Assembly (NCBI RefSeq): GCF_016908515.1
Contig: NZ_JAFBEA010000002.1
Span: forward strand, 434,001-498,000
From: Virgibacillus halotolerans
GTDB lineage: Bacteria; Bacillota; Bacilli; Bacillales; Amphibacillaceae
Length of the DNA: 64,000 nucleotides
Reading direction: 5' to 3'
The notes under the pieces are model-generated. The model ran no database searches. It was not told the origin of the DNA and was given only the letters and a program-made list of their open reading frames with translations. The translations under genes were made by a program, and so were the position numbers. Each line of letters begins with the position of its first letter. Position 1 is the stretch's first letter. Positions 34,306 to 43,665 of this stretch are shown piece after piece.

Positions 34306-35220
34306 ATGAATTACGAAAGGTTAAGAACTTTTATGGCTGTGGCTGAAAAAAAGAGTTTTTCAGAAGCCGGAAAAATATTATTTGTCACCCAACCTACGAT
34401 TACCTCACAGATTAAAGCACTAGAAGAAGAGTTGCATACCAAATTATTTGAACGAACGACTAAAAAAGTAGAGATGACCCAATCTGCAGTTATTTTGTAT
34501 AAATACGCAAAGGAGATTATTCGCTTAAGTGATTCTGCTCAAAAAGAAATTTTAAAGATCGAGGATATGATCCATGGCGATTTAAGTATGGGATGCAGTT
34601 TAACCATTGGTGAATATATTCTTCCTAAGTATTTAAAGCAATTCAAGGATATGTATCCACTCATTCAAATGAGTGTTGAGATTTCCAATTCCAATAATAT
34701 TATTACAAGTATTAAAGATCAGTTTATCGATGTCGGATTAATTGAAACACCCATCGATGACCCAGAGATTATGGTCGAACCGTTTCTCGAGGATGAACTT
34801 ATTTTAATCGCATCGCCAAATTACTTTTCCAATAACGAAATAACAATTTCAATAGAACAGTTGAAACGTACGCCGCTTATTGTTCGGGAAAAAGGTTCTG
34901 GCACACGTGCAGTTTTAGAACAGTATTTGAATCAGGCGGGCATGTCCATTGATCGGTTGAATGTCGTAATGGAATTAGGCAGTACCGAAGCAATTAAGGC
35001 AGCAGTTGAATCTGGATTAGGTGTTTCCATTGTTTCCAAAAATGCGATCATAAAGGAACAGCAGCTAAAATTATTGACTGCCTATCCGATTAAAAATATT
35101 TCTTTTTATCGTTATTTTTATATCGCCTTTCGTAAGGAGCAAGTTCTAAAGTCAACAACAGAGTTATTTATTGAGGAATTAAGAAAGATGACAGGCAAAC
35201 AAGAAGTAAGCGTATCCTAA
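34306..35220 (+). CDS. LysR-family transcriptional regulator of the taurine cluster
   Basis: A 304-residue LysR-type regulator. The N-terminal helix-turn-helix (about 1-60: MNYERLRTFMAVAEKKSFSEAGK in order, then QPTITSQIKALEEELHTKLFERTTKKVEMT over several motifs) is followed by the effector domain. It resembles the CysL/CbbR group. It is encoded inside the cluster, between tpa and xsc, on the same strand, so it probably senses taurine or sulfoacetaldehyde or sulfite and controls the cluster. That role is inferred from location. Confidence 0.85.
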   Translation: MNYERLRTFMAVAEKKSFSEAGKILFVTQPTITSQIKALEEELHTKLFERTTKKVEMTQSAVILYKYAKEIIRLSDSAQKEILKIEDMIHGDLSMGCSLTIGEYILPKYLKQFKDMYPLIQMSVEISNSNNIITSIKDQFIDVGLIETPIDDPEIMVEPFLEDELILIASPNYFSNNEITISIEQLKRTPLIVREKGSGTRAVLEQYLNQAGMSIDRLNVVMELGSTEAIKAAVESGLGVSIVSKNAIIKEQQLKLLTAYPIKNISFYRYFYIAFRKEQVLKSTTELFIEELRKMTGKQEVSVS

Positions 35221-35263
35221 ACAAAATTTGATGAAAGAATCATAGATAAGGGAGGAATTTAAA

Positions 35264-37039
35264 ATGGCAAAGCAGCAAACAGAAGTAAAAAAAGCAACAA
35301 ATAAAAAGGTGAAAATGACTCCGAGTGAAGCGATCGTAGAAACATTAGTCGCAGAAAATGTGAAAGAGGTTTATGGCATTGTCGGTTCCGCATTTATGGA
35401 TATGCTGGATTTATTTCCAACAGCAGGTATCCGTTTCTTACCGGTACGGCACGAACAAAGCGCTGGACACATGGCGGATGCCTATACGCGTGTTTCAGGT
35501 GTGGCAGGGGTTATCGTTGGGCAGAATGGACCGGGAATTACGAATATGGTTACATCGGTTGCTGCAGCTAATCAGGCGCATACGCCAATGGTTATTATAT
35601 CACCATCCGCAGGAACACCTACCATTGGGTGGGATGGATTCCAAGAAGCGAATCAAGTATCTATTTTTGAAGATATTACAAAAGAAACTGTAAGGGTGAC
35701 GCACAAAAGTCGGGTGGCGGATTGCTTAAGAACAGCCTTTCGTATTGCTTATGCTGAGCGTGGACCAGTATTATATGATATTCCAAGAGATTTATTTTAT
35801 GGTGAACTGGAAGATCAAATTTTAGAGCCCCACCAATACCGTGCCGATAAGCGAGGGAGTGGGGATCCAGCATCAATAGAAAAAGCTGTAACACTATTAA
35901 AAGACGCTGAATATCCAGTTATTATCTCAGGACGTGGGGCAGTAGATTCAGACGGCGTAGACACTGTTGGTAAAATAGCGGAGCATTTAACAGCACCTGT
36001 TGCAGTATCTTATATGCATAACGATGCTTTCCCTGCGGACCATCCGCTTGCAGTCGGACCAATTGGTTATATGGGTTCTAAAGCGGCGATGCATACACTG
36101 AAAAAAGCAGATGTCGTCTTAGCAATTGGTACGCGTTTATCGGTCTTTGGAACACTGCCATGTTACGATATTGATTATTTTCCAAAAGACGCAAAAATCA
36201 TTCAGGTTGATATTAATCCGCGCCAAATCGGGAGAACACATCCAGTTGAGGTAGGGGTAATCGGGGATGCCAAAGCAGCGAGTGATGAAATATATAAACA
36301 ATTGCAAGCAGCATCATCTTCACCAGAACGAAAGCAAAATCGACTGGAAGCATTAAGTAAGGTAAAAGAAGACTGGGAACAAGAATTAGTCGACTTAGCC
36401 ATGGAAGATGGAAGTCCCATTAACCCACGGCGTGCATTACTAGAGCTAACAAAAGCTTTACCAGAGAATACGATTATCTCGTCCGATATTGGAAATGTTT
36501 CATCAACTGCAAATGCCTACTTGAAGTTTAATCAAACGAAACGTCATATCGCAGCATTAACATTTGGTAACACTGGCTTTGCTTATCCTGCAGCACTTGG
36601 TGCACAATTAGCTGAGCCGGATACACCCGTCGCAGCAATCATTGGCGATGGTGCTTGGGGCATGAGCTTACATGAGGTAAGCACTGCCGTAGAACAAAAT
36701 ATTCCAGTTATTGCTTGTGTATTTAACAATAAATCATGGGCAGCAGAGAAAAAGAATCAGGTCGATTATTATGACGATCGTTTCATTGGTTCTGATATCG
36801 ATGCCCCTGATTTCGCTGAAGTAGCCAAATCAATGGGAGCACTTGGTTATACCATCGAGAAGCCAGAGGATATCGTTCCTGTCGTGGAAGAGGTTTTGAA
36901 AAAGCGGAAGCCGGCAGTACTCAACATTTATGTAGATGGTACACAACTTGCACCGCCATTCCGTAAAGACGCATTACAAATGCCGACACGCTTTTTAGAT
37001 AAATATAAACATTTAGATCACGACGTTTGGGGTAAATAA
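35264..37039 (+). CDS. xsc: Sulfoacetaldehyde acetyltransferase
   Basis: This 591-residue thiamine-diphosphate enzyme converts sulfoacetaldehyde and phosphate to acetyl phosphate and sulfite. The full three-domain ThDP layout is visible: the N-terminal pyrimidine domain with the activating Glu in [20 protein letters not shown], a central domain, and the C-terminal diphosphate domain with [12 protein letters not shown] and the metal ligand Asn region [12 protein letters not shown]. The Xsc-specific start [20 protein letters not shown] separates it from acetolactate synthases. GGGAGG precedes the ATG. Phosphotransacetylase and sulfite-handling genes are not in the window. Confidence 0.93.
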   Translation: MAKQQTEVKKATNKKVKMTPSEAIVETLVAENVKEVYGIVGSAFMDMLDLFPTAGIRFLPVRHEQSAGHMADAYTRVSGVAGVIVGQNGPGITNMVTSVAAANQAHTPMVIISPSAGTPTIGWDGFQEANQVSIFEDITKETVRVTHKSRVADCLRTAFRIAYAERGPVLYDIPRDLFYGELEDQILEPHQYRADKRGSGDPASIEKAVTLLKDAEYPVIISGRGAVDSDGVDTVGKIAEHLTAPVAVSYMHNDAFPADHPLAVGPIGYMGSKAAMHTLKKADVVLAIGTRLSVFGTLPCYDIDYFPKDAKIIQVDINPRQIGRTHPVEVGVIGDAKAASDEIYKQLQAASSSPERKQNRLEALSKVKEDWEQELVDLAMEDGSPINPRRALLELTKALPENTIISSDIGNVSSTANAYLKFNQTKRHIAALTFGNTGFAYPAALGAQLAEPDTPVAAIIGDGAWGMSLHEVSTAVEQNIPVIACVFNNKSWAAEKKNQVDYYDDRFIGSDIDAPDFAEVAKSMGALGYTIEKPEDIVPVVEEVLKKRKPAVLNIYVDGTQLAPPFRKDALQMPTRFLDKYKHLDHDVWGK

Positions 37040-37057
37040 GTATAAAAGTCGTGGTGG

Positions 37058-37096
37058 AAATTCCGTATCGATTGAACTCGATACGGAATTTTTTTG
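37058..37096 (+). terminator. Rho-independent terminator of the taurine cluster
   Basis: A 14-bp stem (37058-37071 with 37078-37091) has a 6-base loop and a T tract, 18 bases after the xsc stop. Confidence 0.93.
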
Positions 37097-37583
37097 TCTT
37101 ATTTGAGCGGTAAATATATAGAAAGATGGTAGTATGCTCAACTCGATTTATATTACAGTGCAAACGCAGTTCGGTTGAAGTAGATTAATTGGTTGCTTAT
37201 CCCCATTATTTTAAACGAATTGCTAGGTCAAGTATCGACGATGATTTCGATGATACCTTTATTTTGACTTTGGTTATTTATGCTTCATTTGCATCTGGGG
37301 TTATTATTTGTTTGAAAACGTTTAATACTAACTCAACTTTCACACCAATAAAATACGTTTAAAGAGTTATACGAGTTAAACCAAGAATGTTTCTAATAAT
37401 TCCCTTGAAAACCTTATAAAGTAAAAGGTTGTTTTTTACATGAAAGAGATAAGCTGTGACATAAATTCTATCTATGTTAGATCTGTAGCACTGATAATGG
37501 AAACAGGTTACTTAGACGACCGCATCCCGTATACACTTCGCGCATCCTAAGGCGGCTTCCTGAGCCTTCTTGTGCTTACGCAC

Positions 37584-37806
37584 GAGGCCACTGAAAAAGT
37601 TAAATATAGCACTATAATATGCGGATCTACCATCGCATCTTCGAATATACTTCGCTTTCCGCGGGCGAGTGTCGAGCCTCCTCGGACTACCGTCCTGTGG
37701 GGTCTCGCCGATCTCTTACTTCCCGCAGGAGTCTCCGTATATTCGAGATGCTAGATTAAGGTGAAAAGCAAGATTTTTTAAAATCTACCATTTTTTCAGT
37801 GGCCTC
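37584..37806. mobile_element. Small non-autonomous inverted-repeat element (MITE-like) with target duplication
   Basis: The 223-bp element has perfect 15-bp terminal inverted repeats (GAGGCCACTGAAAAA at 37584-37598, reversed at 37792-37806). It is flanked on both sides by the direct repeat CTTACGCAC (37575-37583 and 37807-37815), a 9-bp target-site duplication, so insertion by transposition is clear. It encodes no transposase. The helper transposase family cannot be named from this sequence. Confidence 0.85.
37635..37751. repeat. Complete GC-rich palindromic repeat (REP family B) inside the MITE-like element
   Basis: The 117-bp element has near-perfect inverted ends (GCATCTTCGAATATAC at 37635, GTATATTCGAGATGC ending 37751) and the internal blocks GCTTTCCGCGGGCG, GAGCCTCCTCGG, GGGGTCTCGCCG and TCCCGCAGGAGTCTCCG. 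I know this kind of sequence as a frequent intergenic repeat in halophilic Bacillaceae. A partial copy is at 6883. Confidence 0.75.
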
Positions 37807-38299
37807 CTTACGCACTGCGGGGTCTCACCGGTGCCTTTTCGACGAACACGGTGTTCTAGTGTCGGCGTTGGTCACAGGACGTGACCATTATTAGCCTTTC
37901 CTCCCGCTGGAATCTTCGTGTATACGGGCTGCTAAGTATAGCGTTTGCCAATAAAAGTATGCTTTAGTTGAATAAAATGACAAAGTATCTTCCCGTAAAT
38001 AGCATCCGCCCGGATCGATCCGAGGAGGCGGAATAACATGCCTCTTGGGAAATCAACATGCTCTTATGTCGCAGTTTATATAAATGTGATAATAAAAAAC
38101 GACAAAATTAATGAAAAGGCTCTATCAAAAGTCAAGTTAAGCAGTGTATCACCATCTTACCTAATTTTATCAAGGCCATATGTTAATTTTACTCTGCGAA
38201 TGTTGAGTTACTAATAAATGATTCCTTGTAGTGGAGTAAATCGGTTGAAAAATGAAGAGATACTGGAGAGCGAGAGTTAGAAGAATGATACAACCATTA

Positions 38300-38340
38300 T
38301 AATAACAAGGTACGGACACTTTTGATCCGTACCTTGTTAT
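38300..38340 (-). terminator. Terminator of the APC permease gene
   Basis: A perfect 16-bp stem (38300-38315 with 38325-38340) has a 9-base loop, 10 bases beyond the permease stop on the minus strand. Confidence 0.88.
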
Positions 38341-38349
38341 TATTAATGA

Positions 38350-39861
38350 TTATTTTAATTCCTCTATATCTGCATTTACAGTTGCAACAGCTGGATCTAA
38401 TGCAGGCACTGTTTTTTTATCAACAAAATCGCCTAATACATAATGATCTAGTTCATCTTTTGGAATCGCACGATATTTTTTAAAGCGCGAAAGGAAGAAG
38501 ATTGCCCCTAGACCAACCCAAACTAATAAAGCAATCCATGAAGGTGTCCCCAAGAATCCTGGTGAGCCTGGTACGGCTAGTAAAAGGAAAAAAGCTATAC
38601 TAGTAATAACGCCTAATAGTGAAAGGAATTTTCTACCTGGAGCGACGATTGAGACACCTCTTGCATGTTCGACTGACGCGTCCGACCATTTGAATAAACG
38701 ATAAGCAACAAAACAAGCATAAAAGTAGGCAATGGTTACACCAAGTGATGACATGTCAACGACCCATAGTAACGCTTCTCGGCCAAAGAATGGTGCGAAC
38801 ATAGTTACTGCTAGCGTAAATAAAATGCCAATATGAGGTGTTTTGTATTTAGGATGTAATTTACCAAATGCTTTTGGAAGTACCTTTGCTCTCCCCATTG
38901 CAAATAGTAATCTACTAGTAGATGCATAAAATCCATTCAGACCAGTGAATATACCCATTAATAGTGCAAAGGAAAGTAAAATTACGCCCCATACGCCATA
39001 GGCATTTTGCACAATAGTACCTGTTCCCCAAACAGAACCGGCATTCACTGCGTTTGTCCATGATTGACCTACACCGGTAGCAAGAACAGCGATACAATAG
39101 GCAAAGCACGCACAAAGTAGAGCGATCACAATTAATTTAAAAGATTTTTTAGGTGAAAAGTCAAATTCTTCAGCCACCTGTGGTATATTACTAAAACCAA
39201 TATATGCCCATGGCGCAATAGCAACGATGGCAATAATAGAAGAAATCGCACCTACACCTGGCTTGAAAACAGGCTGTAAGTTTGTAAATGAACTAGATGG
39301 ATGTAAGATCATACCAATCGTTAATAAAATTAATCCTGCAAGTAATGCTACACAAAAGACAAATTGGGAAAAACCTGATAAATCTGATCCACGTATGTTG
39401 ATGAGCGCAAAGATAATTAAGGAGATAATAGCAATGACAACTTCTCCAGCATAAACCTCCCATCCAGCAATATTATACATAAATCCCTGTTCAATAACAG
39501 AAGGTAAAACAAATTTACCTAGGAGCGCTATTGCTGATGCATTAAGTGCTACAATCGACATATAGCCAAGTGTTAAGAACCAACCACAGAAAAATGCATG
39601 GTATCTACCTAAACCATAATAAGCATATGCAAATTCTCCACCGGACACAGGTAATTTCTTAACAAGAAAACCGTAGCTTACACCGATAATGATCATCAAA
39701 ACTGCGCCAATACAAAATCCAATAATGACTCCTAATGGACCAGCCATTGACATCCAATCCACCGGTAAAACAAATGCTCCCCAACCAACTGCCGATCCAA
39801 AAGCAATTGCCCAAACCCAATGCGGCTTTAATGTTTTTCCTAACTGTTCGCGTTGTTCCAT
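38350..39861 (-). CDS. APC-family amino acid/amine permease
   Basis: A 503-residue transporter with about twelve helices of the amino acid-polyamine-organocation superfamily. The first unwound helix AIAFGSAVGWGAFVLP (about 18-33) and IAPWAYIGFSNIPQVAEEF (about 216-234) are the family substrate-site segments. A paralogue with long identical stretches lies at 61761-63218. It is convergent with the taurine cluster across a repeat-rich gap, so taurine is a possible but unproven substrate. AAGGAG precedes the ATG. A weak cre-like site lies 29 bases upstream. Confidence 0.85.
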   Translation of the reverse strand: MEQREQLGKTLKPHWVWAIAFGSAVGWGAFVLPVDWMSMAGPLGVIIGFCIGAVLMIIIGVSYGFLVKKLPVSGGEFAYAYYGLGRYHAFFCGWFLTLGYMSIVALNASAIALLGKFVLPSVIEQGFMYNIAGWEVYAGEVVIAIISLIIFALINIRGSDLSGFSQFVFCVALLAGLILLTIGMILHPSSSFTNLQPVFKPGVGAISSIIAIVAIAPWAYIGFSNIPQVAEEFDFSPKKSFKLIVIALLCACFAYCIAVLATGVGQSWTNAVNAGSVWGTGTIVQNAYGVWGVILLSFALLMGIFTGLNGFYASTSRLLFAMGRAKVLPKAFGKLHPKYKTPHIGILFTLAVTMFAPFFGREALLWVVDMSSLGVTIAYFYACFVAYRLFKWSDASVEHARGVSIVAPGRKFLSLLGVITSIAFFLLLAVPGSPGFLGTPSWIALLVWVGLGAIFFLSRFKKYRAIPKDELDHYVLGDFVDKKTVPALDPAVATVNADIEELK

Positions 39862-39889
39862 ATTTACAAATCTCCTTCTTCTATCATTT

Positions 39890-39903
39890 TGGATACGCTT
39901 TCA
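39890..39903 (+). promoter_or_regulatory. Possible cre site upstream of the APC permease
   Basis: TGGATACGCTTTCA matches 12 of 14 positions of the cre consensus and lies 29 bases before the permease start (minus strand). Cre sites work in either orientation. Two mismatches make this tentative. Confidence 0.35.
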
Positions 39904-40128
39904 AAATTGAGGTACTTAACATTCCAACTACATAAATTAAACCATTTGCATTGTGTATAAGCAATAGCATTTGGAAAAATTAGTTATTTGAATAAACAAT
40001 AGTAATTATGGCTATTTTTTATAAGCCGTACAAGCAGGGAACAAAGACTAAAACCACCACCTTTAGTGGCCTTTATCATGTATAATTAAAAATAATAGGA
40101 TTCAGTAATGAAATGGAGGGAATCGTCA

Positions 40129-41073
40129 ATGAATTTTGGAATCATAGGAACGAATTGGATCACGGATCGGTTTATAAAAGCAGCAAAACAACACCCTGAT
40201 TTTACTATTGGGGCGATCTATTCAAGAACAACTAGCAAAGGTCAATCTTTTGCCGAGAAATATCATGTTCAAAATGTATATACAAATATGGAAAAAATGT
40301 TTAAAAGTGGGGATATCGAGGCTGTTTATATCGCATCACCAAATGCATTACATGCGAAACAGAGTATCTTGGCAATGAAATACGGTATCCATGTCCTTTG
40401 TGAAAAACCAGCTGTAACGTCTGTAAGGGAGATAGATGAGGTGATTGAAGCATCACAGAATTACCAAACAACCTATATGGAAGCTATGAAATCAACAGTA
40501 ACACCGACATTCCTTAATCTGAAAAAGAACATGGATAAGATTGGCCCACTAAGGCGAATTGTATTTCAGTTTAGTCGCCATGCATCAGCATATGATAACT
40601 ATCAAGCCGGGTTTATTGAAAATGTCTTTAAGCCGGAATTAGGGAATGGTGCAAAAATGGACATGGGGGTCTATTGCATCTCCCCATTAATTCATTTAGT
40701 CGGTGCGCCAAAATCTGTTCAACAAAATCATTATTTACTATCAACAGGTGCTGATGGACAGGGTAGTATGTATTTGAAATATGATGCATTTGAAGCCGTT
40801 ATGATGTATTCAAAAATCACCGATTCCTATTTACCAAGTGAAATACAAGGGGAAAAAGGTGTTATCGAAATCGATAAAATCAGTGATCCGAAAAATGTTG
40901 TCATTAAATATAGAAATGGGGAAACGGAGATGATTGGTGTGAACCATAAATTTGATACCATGTTTTATGAGCTAGAGGAATTTATAACATGTATTAAAAA
41001 TAAACAAATCGAATCTACTATTAATACACATCAAAAGTCGAGGGAAGTGATAGAATTATTGACACAAAAATAA
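40129..41073 (+). CDS. Gfo/Idh/MocA-family NAD(P)-dependent oxidoreductase
   Basis: This 314-residue protein has an N-terminal Rossmann fold (MNFGIIGTNWITDRF) and a C-terminal alpha/beta domain. The catalytic-lysine motif CEKPAVTS (about 87-94) and IASPNALHA are present; the GNGAKMDMGVYCISPL segment near 175 is the usual substrate-side stretch. The start used is ATG 40129, after GGAGGG; an ATG at 40108 lies upstream of that site. The first glycine motif is GIIGTNWI rather than GxGxxG, as in some family members. It has no operon partner. The sugar or dehydro-sugar substrate is unknown. Confidence 0.85.
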   Translation: MNFGIIGTNWITDRFIKAAKQHPDFTIGAIYSRTTSKGQSFAEKYHVQNVYTNMEKMFKSGDIEAVYIASPNALHAKQSILAMKYGIHVLCEKPAVTSVREIDEVIEASQNYQTTYMEAMKSTVTPTFLNLKKNMDKIGPLRRIVFQFSRHASAYDNYQAGFIENVFKPELGNGAKMDMGVYCISPLIHLVGAPKSVQQNHYLLSTGADGQGSMYLKYDAFEAVMMYSKITDSYLPSEIQGEKGVIEIDKISDPKNVVIKYRNGETEMIGVNHKFDTMFYELEEFITCIKNKQIESTINTHQKSREVIELLTQK

Positions 41074-41577
41074 TCCAGGAAAACAGTACATACAATTGAC
41101 ATGAAGCGTTAATCAAAGTGATGACGGAACATAATCGAATGTATACTAAAATAACCATCCAAAGTTTCACTAATAATTAAAGAGAAGTTTGCGGAGCGCT
41201 TCATCAAATAAAAACAATCTTCGACAATTATTTCCCGGGTAATAACGGACGAAGAGCATCATCATTTTAAGAACAAGTTTTATAAAAAATGGGGTTGTTT
41301 GATAAATACAAGACGAACTATCTGAAGCATAACCAGTAATTGAAAAGGATGCCAAGCTCGTTCAGATGATGTATTGCTCAGCCACGGCGGAAAATTTGCA
41401 TGCGTGAGAAGTTTTTGTGAAAATAGTAAACTAATTTTCTGTGTGCGCCTTTAAAAAGGAGGGGAGGTATGTTCTGATTGGGATGCTTTATCTATGTTCG
41501 TTCTCCTCTTTTTTTATGAAAACTAAAAAAGTACAAACAACAATCGCCCCATCAGTAAATGTATGTTAAGGTAAATA
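41074..41577. other. Non-coding gap upstream of the preQ1 riboswitch
   Basis: About 500 bases without a supportable gene. A purine-rich AAAAAGGAGG at about 41453-41462 could pair with CCTCTTTTTTT near 41505-41515, which may act as a terminator. Nothing else is recognisable. Confidence 0.5.
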
Positions 41578-41650
41578 TATAATCAAAATAGAAATCTGCG
41601 TATTTGCAGGAGAGGTTCGAAATTCCATCCCTCGTTAAAAAACTAAGGAG
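41578..41650 (+). promoter_or_regulatory. -10 box and preQ1-I riboswitch controlling queCDE
   Basis: A TATAAT (41578-41583) precedes a compact aptamer. It begins AGAGGTTCGA at 41611, has a CATCCCTC segment pairing with the GAGG, an A-rich AAAAAACTAAGGA tail (41637-41649) and the core pattern of class-I preQ1 aptamers (P1 stem, pyrimidine loop, A-rich tail forming the H-type pseudoknot). A terminator follows at once, and the genes downstream make preQ1. Ligand binding should end transcription early. Confidence 0.9.
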
Positions 41651-41652
41651 TC

Positions 41653-41682
41653 GACAACACTCTTTTTGTGTTGTCTTTTTTG
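41653..41682 (+). terminator. Riboswitch-controlled terminator
   Basis: A GACAACAC / GTGTTGTC stem (41653-41660 with 41668-41675) has a T-rich loop and a T tract, 37 bases before queC. It is the expression platform of the preQ1 riboswitch. Confidence 0.9.
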
Positions 41683-41719
41683 ATGGAAGGCCTTTCTTTT
41701 TGATAAAGAGAGAGGGGAA

Positions 41720-42388
41720 ATGAAAGTGAATAAGAAAGCAGTTGTTGTCTTTAGTGGTGGGCAGGATAGTACCACCTGTTTGTTTTGGGCTTTGGAGCAA
41801 TTTGAGGAAGTAGAAGCTGTTACATTTCAATATGGGCAGCGGCACATTGCTGAATTGGATTGTGCCAAGGAGATATGCCAAACACTTGGAGTACCGCACC
41901 ATGAACTGGATATGTCATTATTAAATCAATTAGCACCGAACGCGCTGACCAGGAATGATATGGAGATCACAGAGGATGCAGAAGGAATGCCTTCAACCTT
42001 TGTACCAGGAAGGAATCTATTATTTCTATCATTTGCAGGTGTGCTAGCAAAACAAATTGGTGCAGCAAATTTGATCACCGGGGTCAGTGAGACAGATTTT
42101 AGCGGTTATCCGGACTGTCGAGATGTATTTATGAAATCATTAAATGTCACCTTGAATTTATCAATGGATGATACGTTTGTCATACATACACCGTTGATGT
42201 GGCTGGATAAATCGCAAGTTTGGGAACTTAGCGATCAGTTAGACGCCTTTGAGTTTGTAAAAGAGCGCACACTCACTTGTTATAATGGCGTAAAAGGAAG
42301 TGGCTGTGGAGAATGTCCATCCTGTCAGTTACGAAATAATGGATTAGAACAATATGAACAAAGAAGAGAAGCAGGTGAAATCATATGA
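41720..42388 (+). CDS. queC: 7-cyano-7-deazaguanine (preQ0) synthase
   Basis: This 222-residue ATP-dependent enzyme makes preQ0 from carboxy-deazaguanine and ammonia. It shows the PP-loop [15 protein letters not shown] (8-22), [13 protein letters not shown] (about 95-107), and the C-terminal zinc cysteines in [26 protein letters not shown] precedes the ATG. First gene of a three-gene overlapping operon under a preQ1 riboswitch. Confidence 0.96.
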   Translation: MKVNKKAVVVFSGGQDSTTCLFWALEQFEEVEAVTFQYGQRHIAELDCAKEICQTLGVPHHELDMSLLNQLAPNALTRNDMEITEDAEGMPSTFVPGRNLLFLSFAGVLAKQIGAANLITGVSETDFSGYPDCRDVFMKSLNVTLNLSMDDTFVIHTPLMWLDKSQVWELSDQLDAFEFVKERTLTCYNGVKGSGCGECPSCQLRNNGLEQYEQRREAGEII

Positions 42389-42822
42389 TGCAACAAATTT
42401 ATCCGGTTGCACCCCATGACTTTACCTTTGAATTAAATAAAGACTTTCACTTTGCAGCGGCGCACTATATTGCTCATGAAGATGCTGGGAAATGTAAAGA
42501 GACGCACGGACACACATATTTTGCAAATATCACCATTGTAGGTGATGATTTGAATGATACCGGGTTTCTGGTCGATTTTAAAACCATTAAAGATTTGATT
42601 CATCAGCGTTTTGATCATGGCGTGTTGAATGAAGATCCAGCATTTTCTGATGCAGATTCTAATTACTTTCCAACGACTGAAGTGGTCGCGCGTACGACTT
42701 ATGAGATTATCCAGGACTATTTAAATACATTGGAAAATCAGCCCGTATGTCTGCAAATATTTTTACGTGAAACGCCGACAAGTTACTGTATTTATCGTCC
42801 AAGAAAGGTGGATAAATCATGA
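42385..42822 (+). CDS. queD: 6-carboxy-5,6,7,8-tetrahydropterin synthase
   Basis: This 145-residue homologue of 6-pyruvoyl-tetrahydropterin synthase makes CPH4 from dihydroneopterin triphosphate. Zinc histidines are in FHFAAAHYI and THGHTY; the catalytic Cys is in GKCKETHGH. The frame starts 4 bases inside the end of queC (ATGATG) and overlaps queE by 4, so the three are translationally coupled. Confidence 0.95.
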   Translation: MMQQIYPVAPHDFTFELNKDFHFAAAHYIAHEDAGKCKETHGHTYFANITIVGDDLNDTGFLVDFKTIKDLIHQRFDHGVLNEDPAFSDADSNYFPTTEVVARTTYEIIQDYLNTLENQPVCLQIFLRETPTSYCIYRPRKVDKS

Positions 42823-43541
42823 AGATACCTGTGCTTGAAGTATTTGGACCGACCATTCAAGGAGAAGGGATGGTAATCGGTAAGAAGACGATGTTTGTTC
42901 GTACAGCTGGATGTGACTATTCTTGTTCCTGGTGCGATTCGAAATTTACGTGGGATGGTTCAGAAAAAAACAATATTCAGCTCATGGCGCCAGAAGAGAT
43001 TTGGGATGCATTAAAGGAAAAAGGCGGAGATCGCTTTGGTCATGTCACCTTATCCGGTGGTAATCCCGGTTTACTTGCTCATTTAGATGGTCTGATTGAG
43101 CTGTTACACCAAGCGGATATAAAGGTAGCCTTGGAAACGCAGGGAAGTAGGTGGCAACCTTGGTTTAGAAGCATTGATGAGCTGACCCTATCACCAAAGC
43201 CACCGAGCTCTGGAATGCGTACAGATTATGCAAAGCTTGATCAGATTATCGATACATTGCGGCAGGAACAAAATGGATCCTTCAGCTTAAAGGTTGTTAT
43301 CTTTGATCAGGATGATTTGGATTATGCAATCGCAATACATCAAAGGTATCCTGATGTAGAATTATTTCTTCAGGTTGGCAATAATGATCTAGAGATAGCG
43401 GATGATAAAGAATTACTGGACCAGATGCTGCGAAATTATGAGAAACTTATTGACAAGGTAATGGAAAGTAATGAATTGAAGGATGTTCGTGTACTCCCCC
43501 AACTACATACCTATTTATGGGGGAATAAGCGAGGGGTATAA
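42819..43541 (+). CDS. queE: 7-carboxy-7-deazaguanine synthase (radical SAM)
   Basis: This 240-residue radical SAM enzyme rearranges CPH4 to CDG. The cluster motif is CDYSCSWC (about residues 31-38, CX3CX2C), followed by DSKFTWDG and the TLSGGNPGLL segment for SAM binding. It starts inside the queD stop. queF, which normally ends this operon in Bacillus and reduces preQ0 to preQ1, is not downstream. Confidence 0.95.
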   Translation: MKIPVLEVFGPTIQGEGMVIGKKTMFVRTAGCDYSCSWCDSKFTWDGSEKNNIQLMAPEEIWDALKEKGGDRFGHVTLSGGNPGLLAHLDGLIELLHQADIKVALETQGSRWQPWFRSIDELTLSPKPPSSGMRTDYAKLDQIIDTLRQEQNGSFSLKVVIFDQDDLDYAIAIHQRYPDVELFLQVGNNDLEIADDKELLDQMLRNYEKLIDKVMESNELKDVRVLPQLHTYLWGNKRGV

Positions 43542-43548
43542 GAATGAA

Positions 43549-43580
43549 GAAACCACAACTAAGTAATTGTGGTTTCTTGT
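43549..43580 (+). terminator. Terminator of queCDE
   Basis: A perfect 10-bp stem (43549-43558 with 43567-43576) lies 7 bases after the queE stop. The T tract is short. Confidence 0.8.
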
Positions 43581-43665
43581 TCGTTTAGGAACAGGAAACT
43601 TGGTACAGATAGCCGGTCATGATAAGGTATTTGTATAGTTAACTGAAACGAAGGGTGGAAATAAA

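Larger units (their letters stand above)
37526..37928. repeat. GC-rich palindromic repeat (REP family B), interrupted copy
   Basis: Perfect 11-bp terminal inverted repeats CCCGTATACAC (37526-37536) and GTGTATACGGG (37918-37928) bound the element. Its body carries the family motifs ACTTCGC, GAGCCTTCTTG, GCGGGGTCTCACCGG and CTCCCGCTGGAATCTTCGT, matching the complete copy at 37635-37751. The body is split at 37583/37807 by an inserted inverted-repeat element. With the insert and one target copy removed it is about 170 bp. Confidence 0.7.
37164..38299. other. Long non-coding stretch with nested repeats
   Basis: About 1.1 kb between the xsc terminator and the permease terminator holds no gene I can support. 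37526-37928 is repeat DNA (described separately). 37164-37525 and 37929-38299 are AT-rich, with a perfect CGGATCGATCCG palindrome near 38012 in an otherwise GC-rich patch. Short frames here have no ribosome binding sites. Confidence 0.7.

Noticed and set aside
37313-37326. cre-like TGAAAACGTTTAAT
   Set aside because: Two mismatches at the CA end and no gene within 700 bases to control.
37572-37754. 60-residue open frame in the repeat-rich gap
   Set aside because: It lies across the MITE-like element and its internal repeat, has no ribosome binding site and no protein-like composition.
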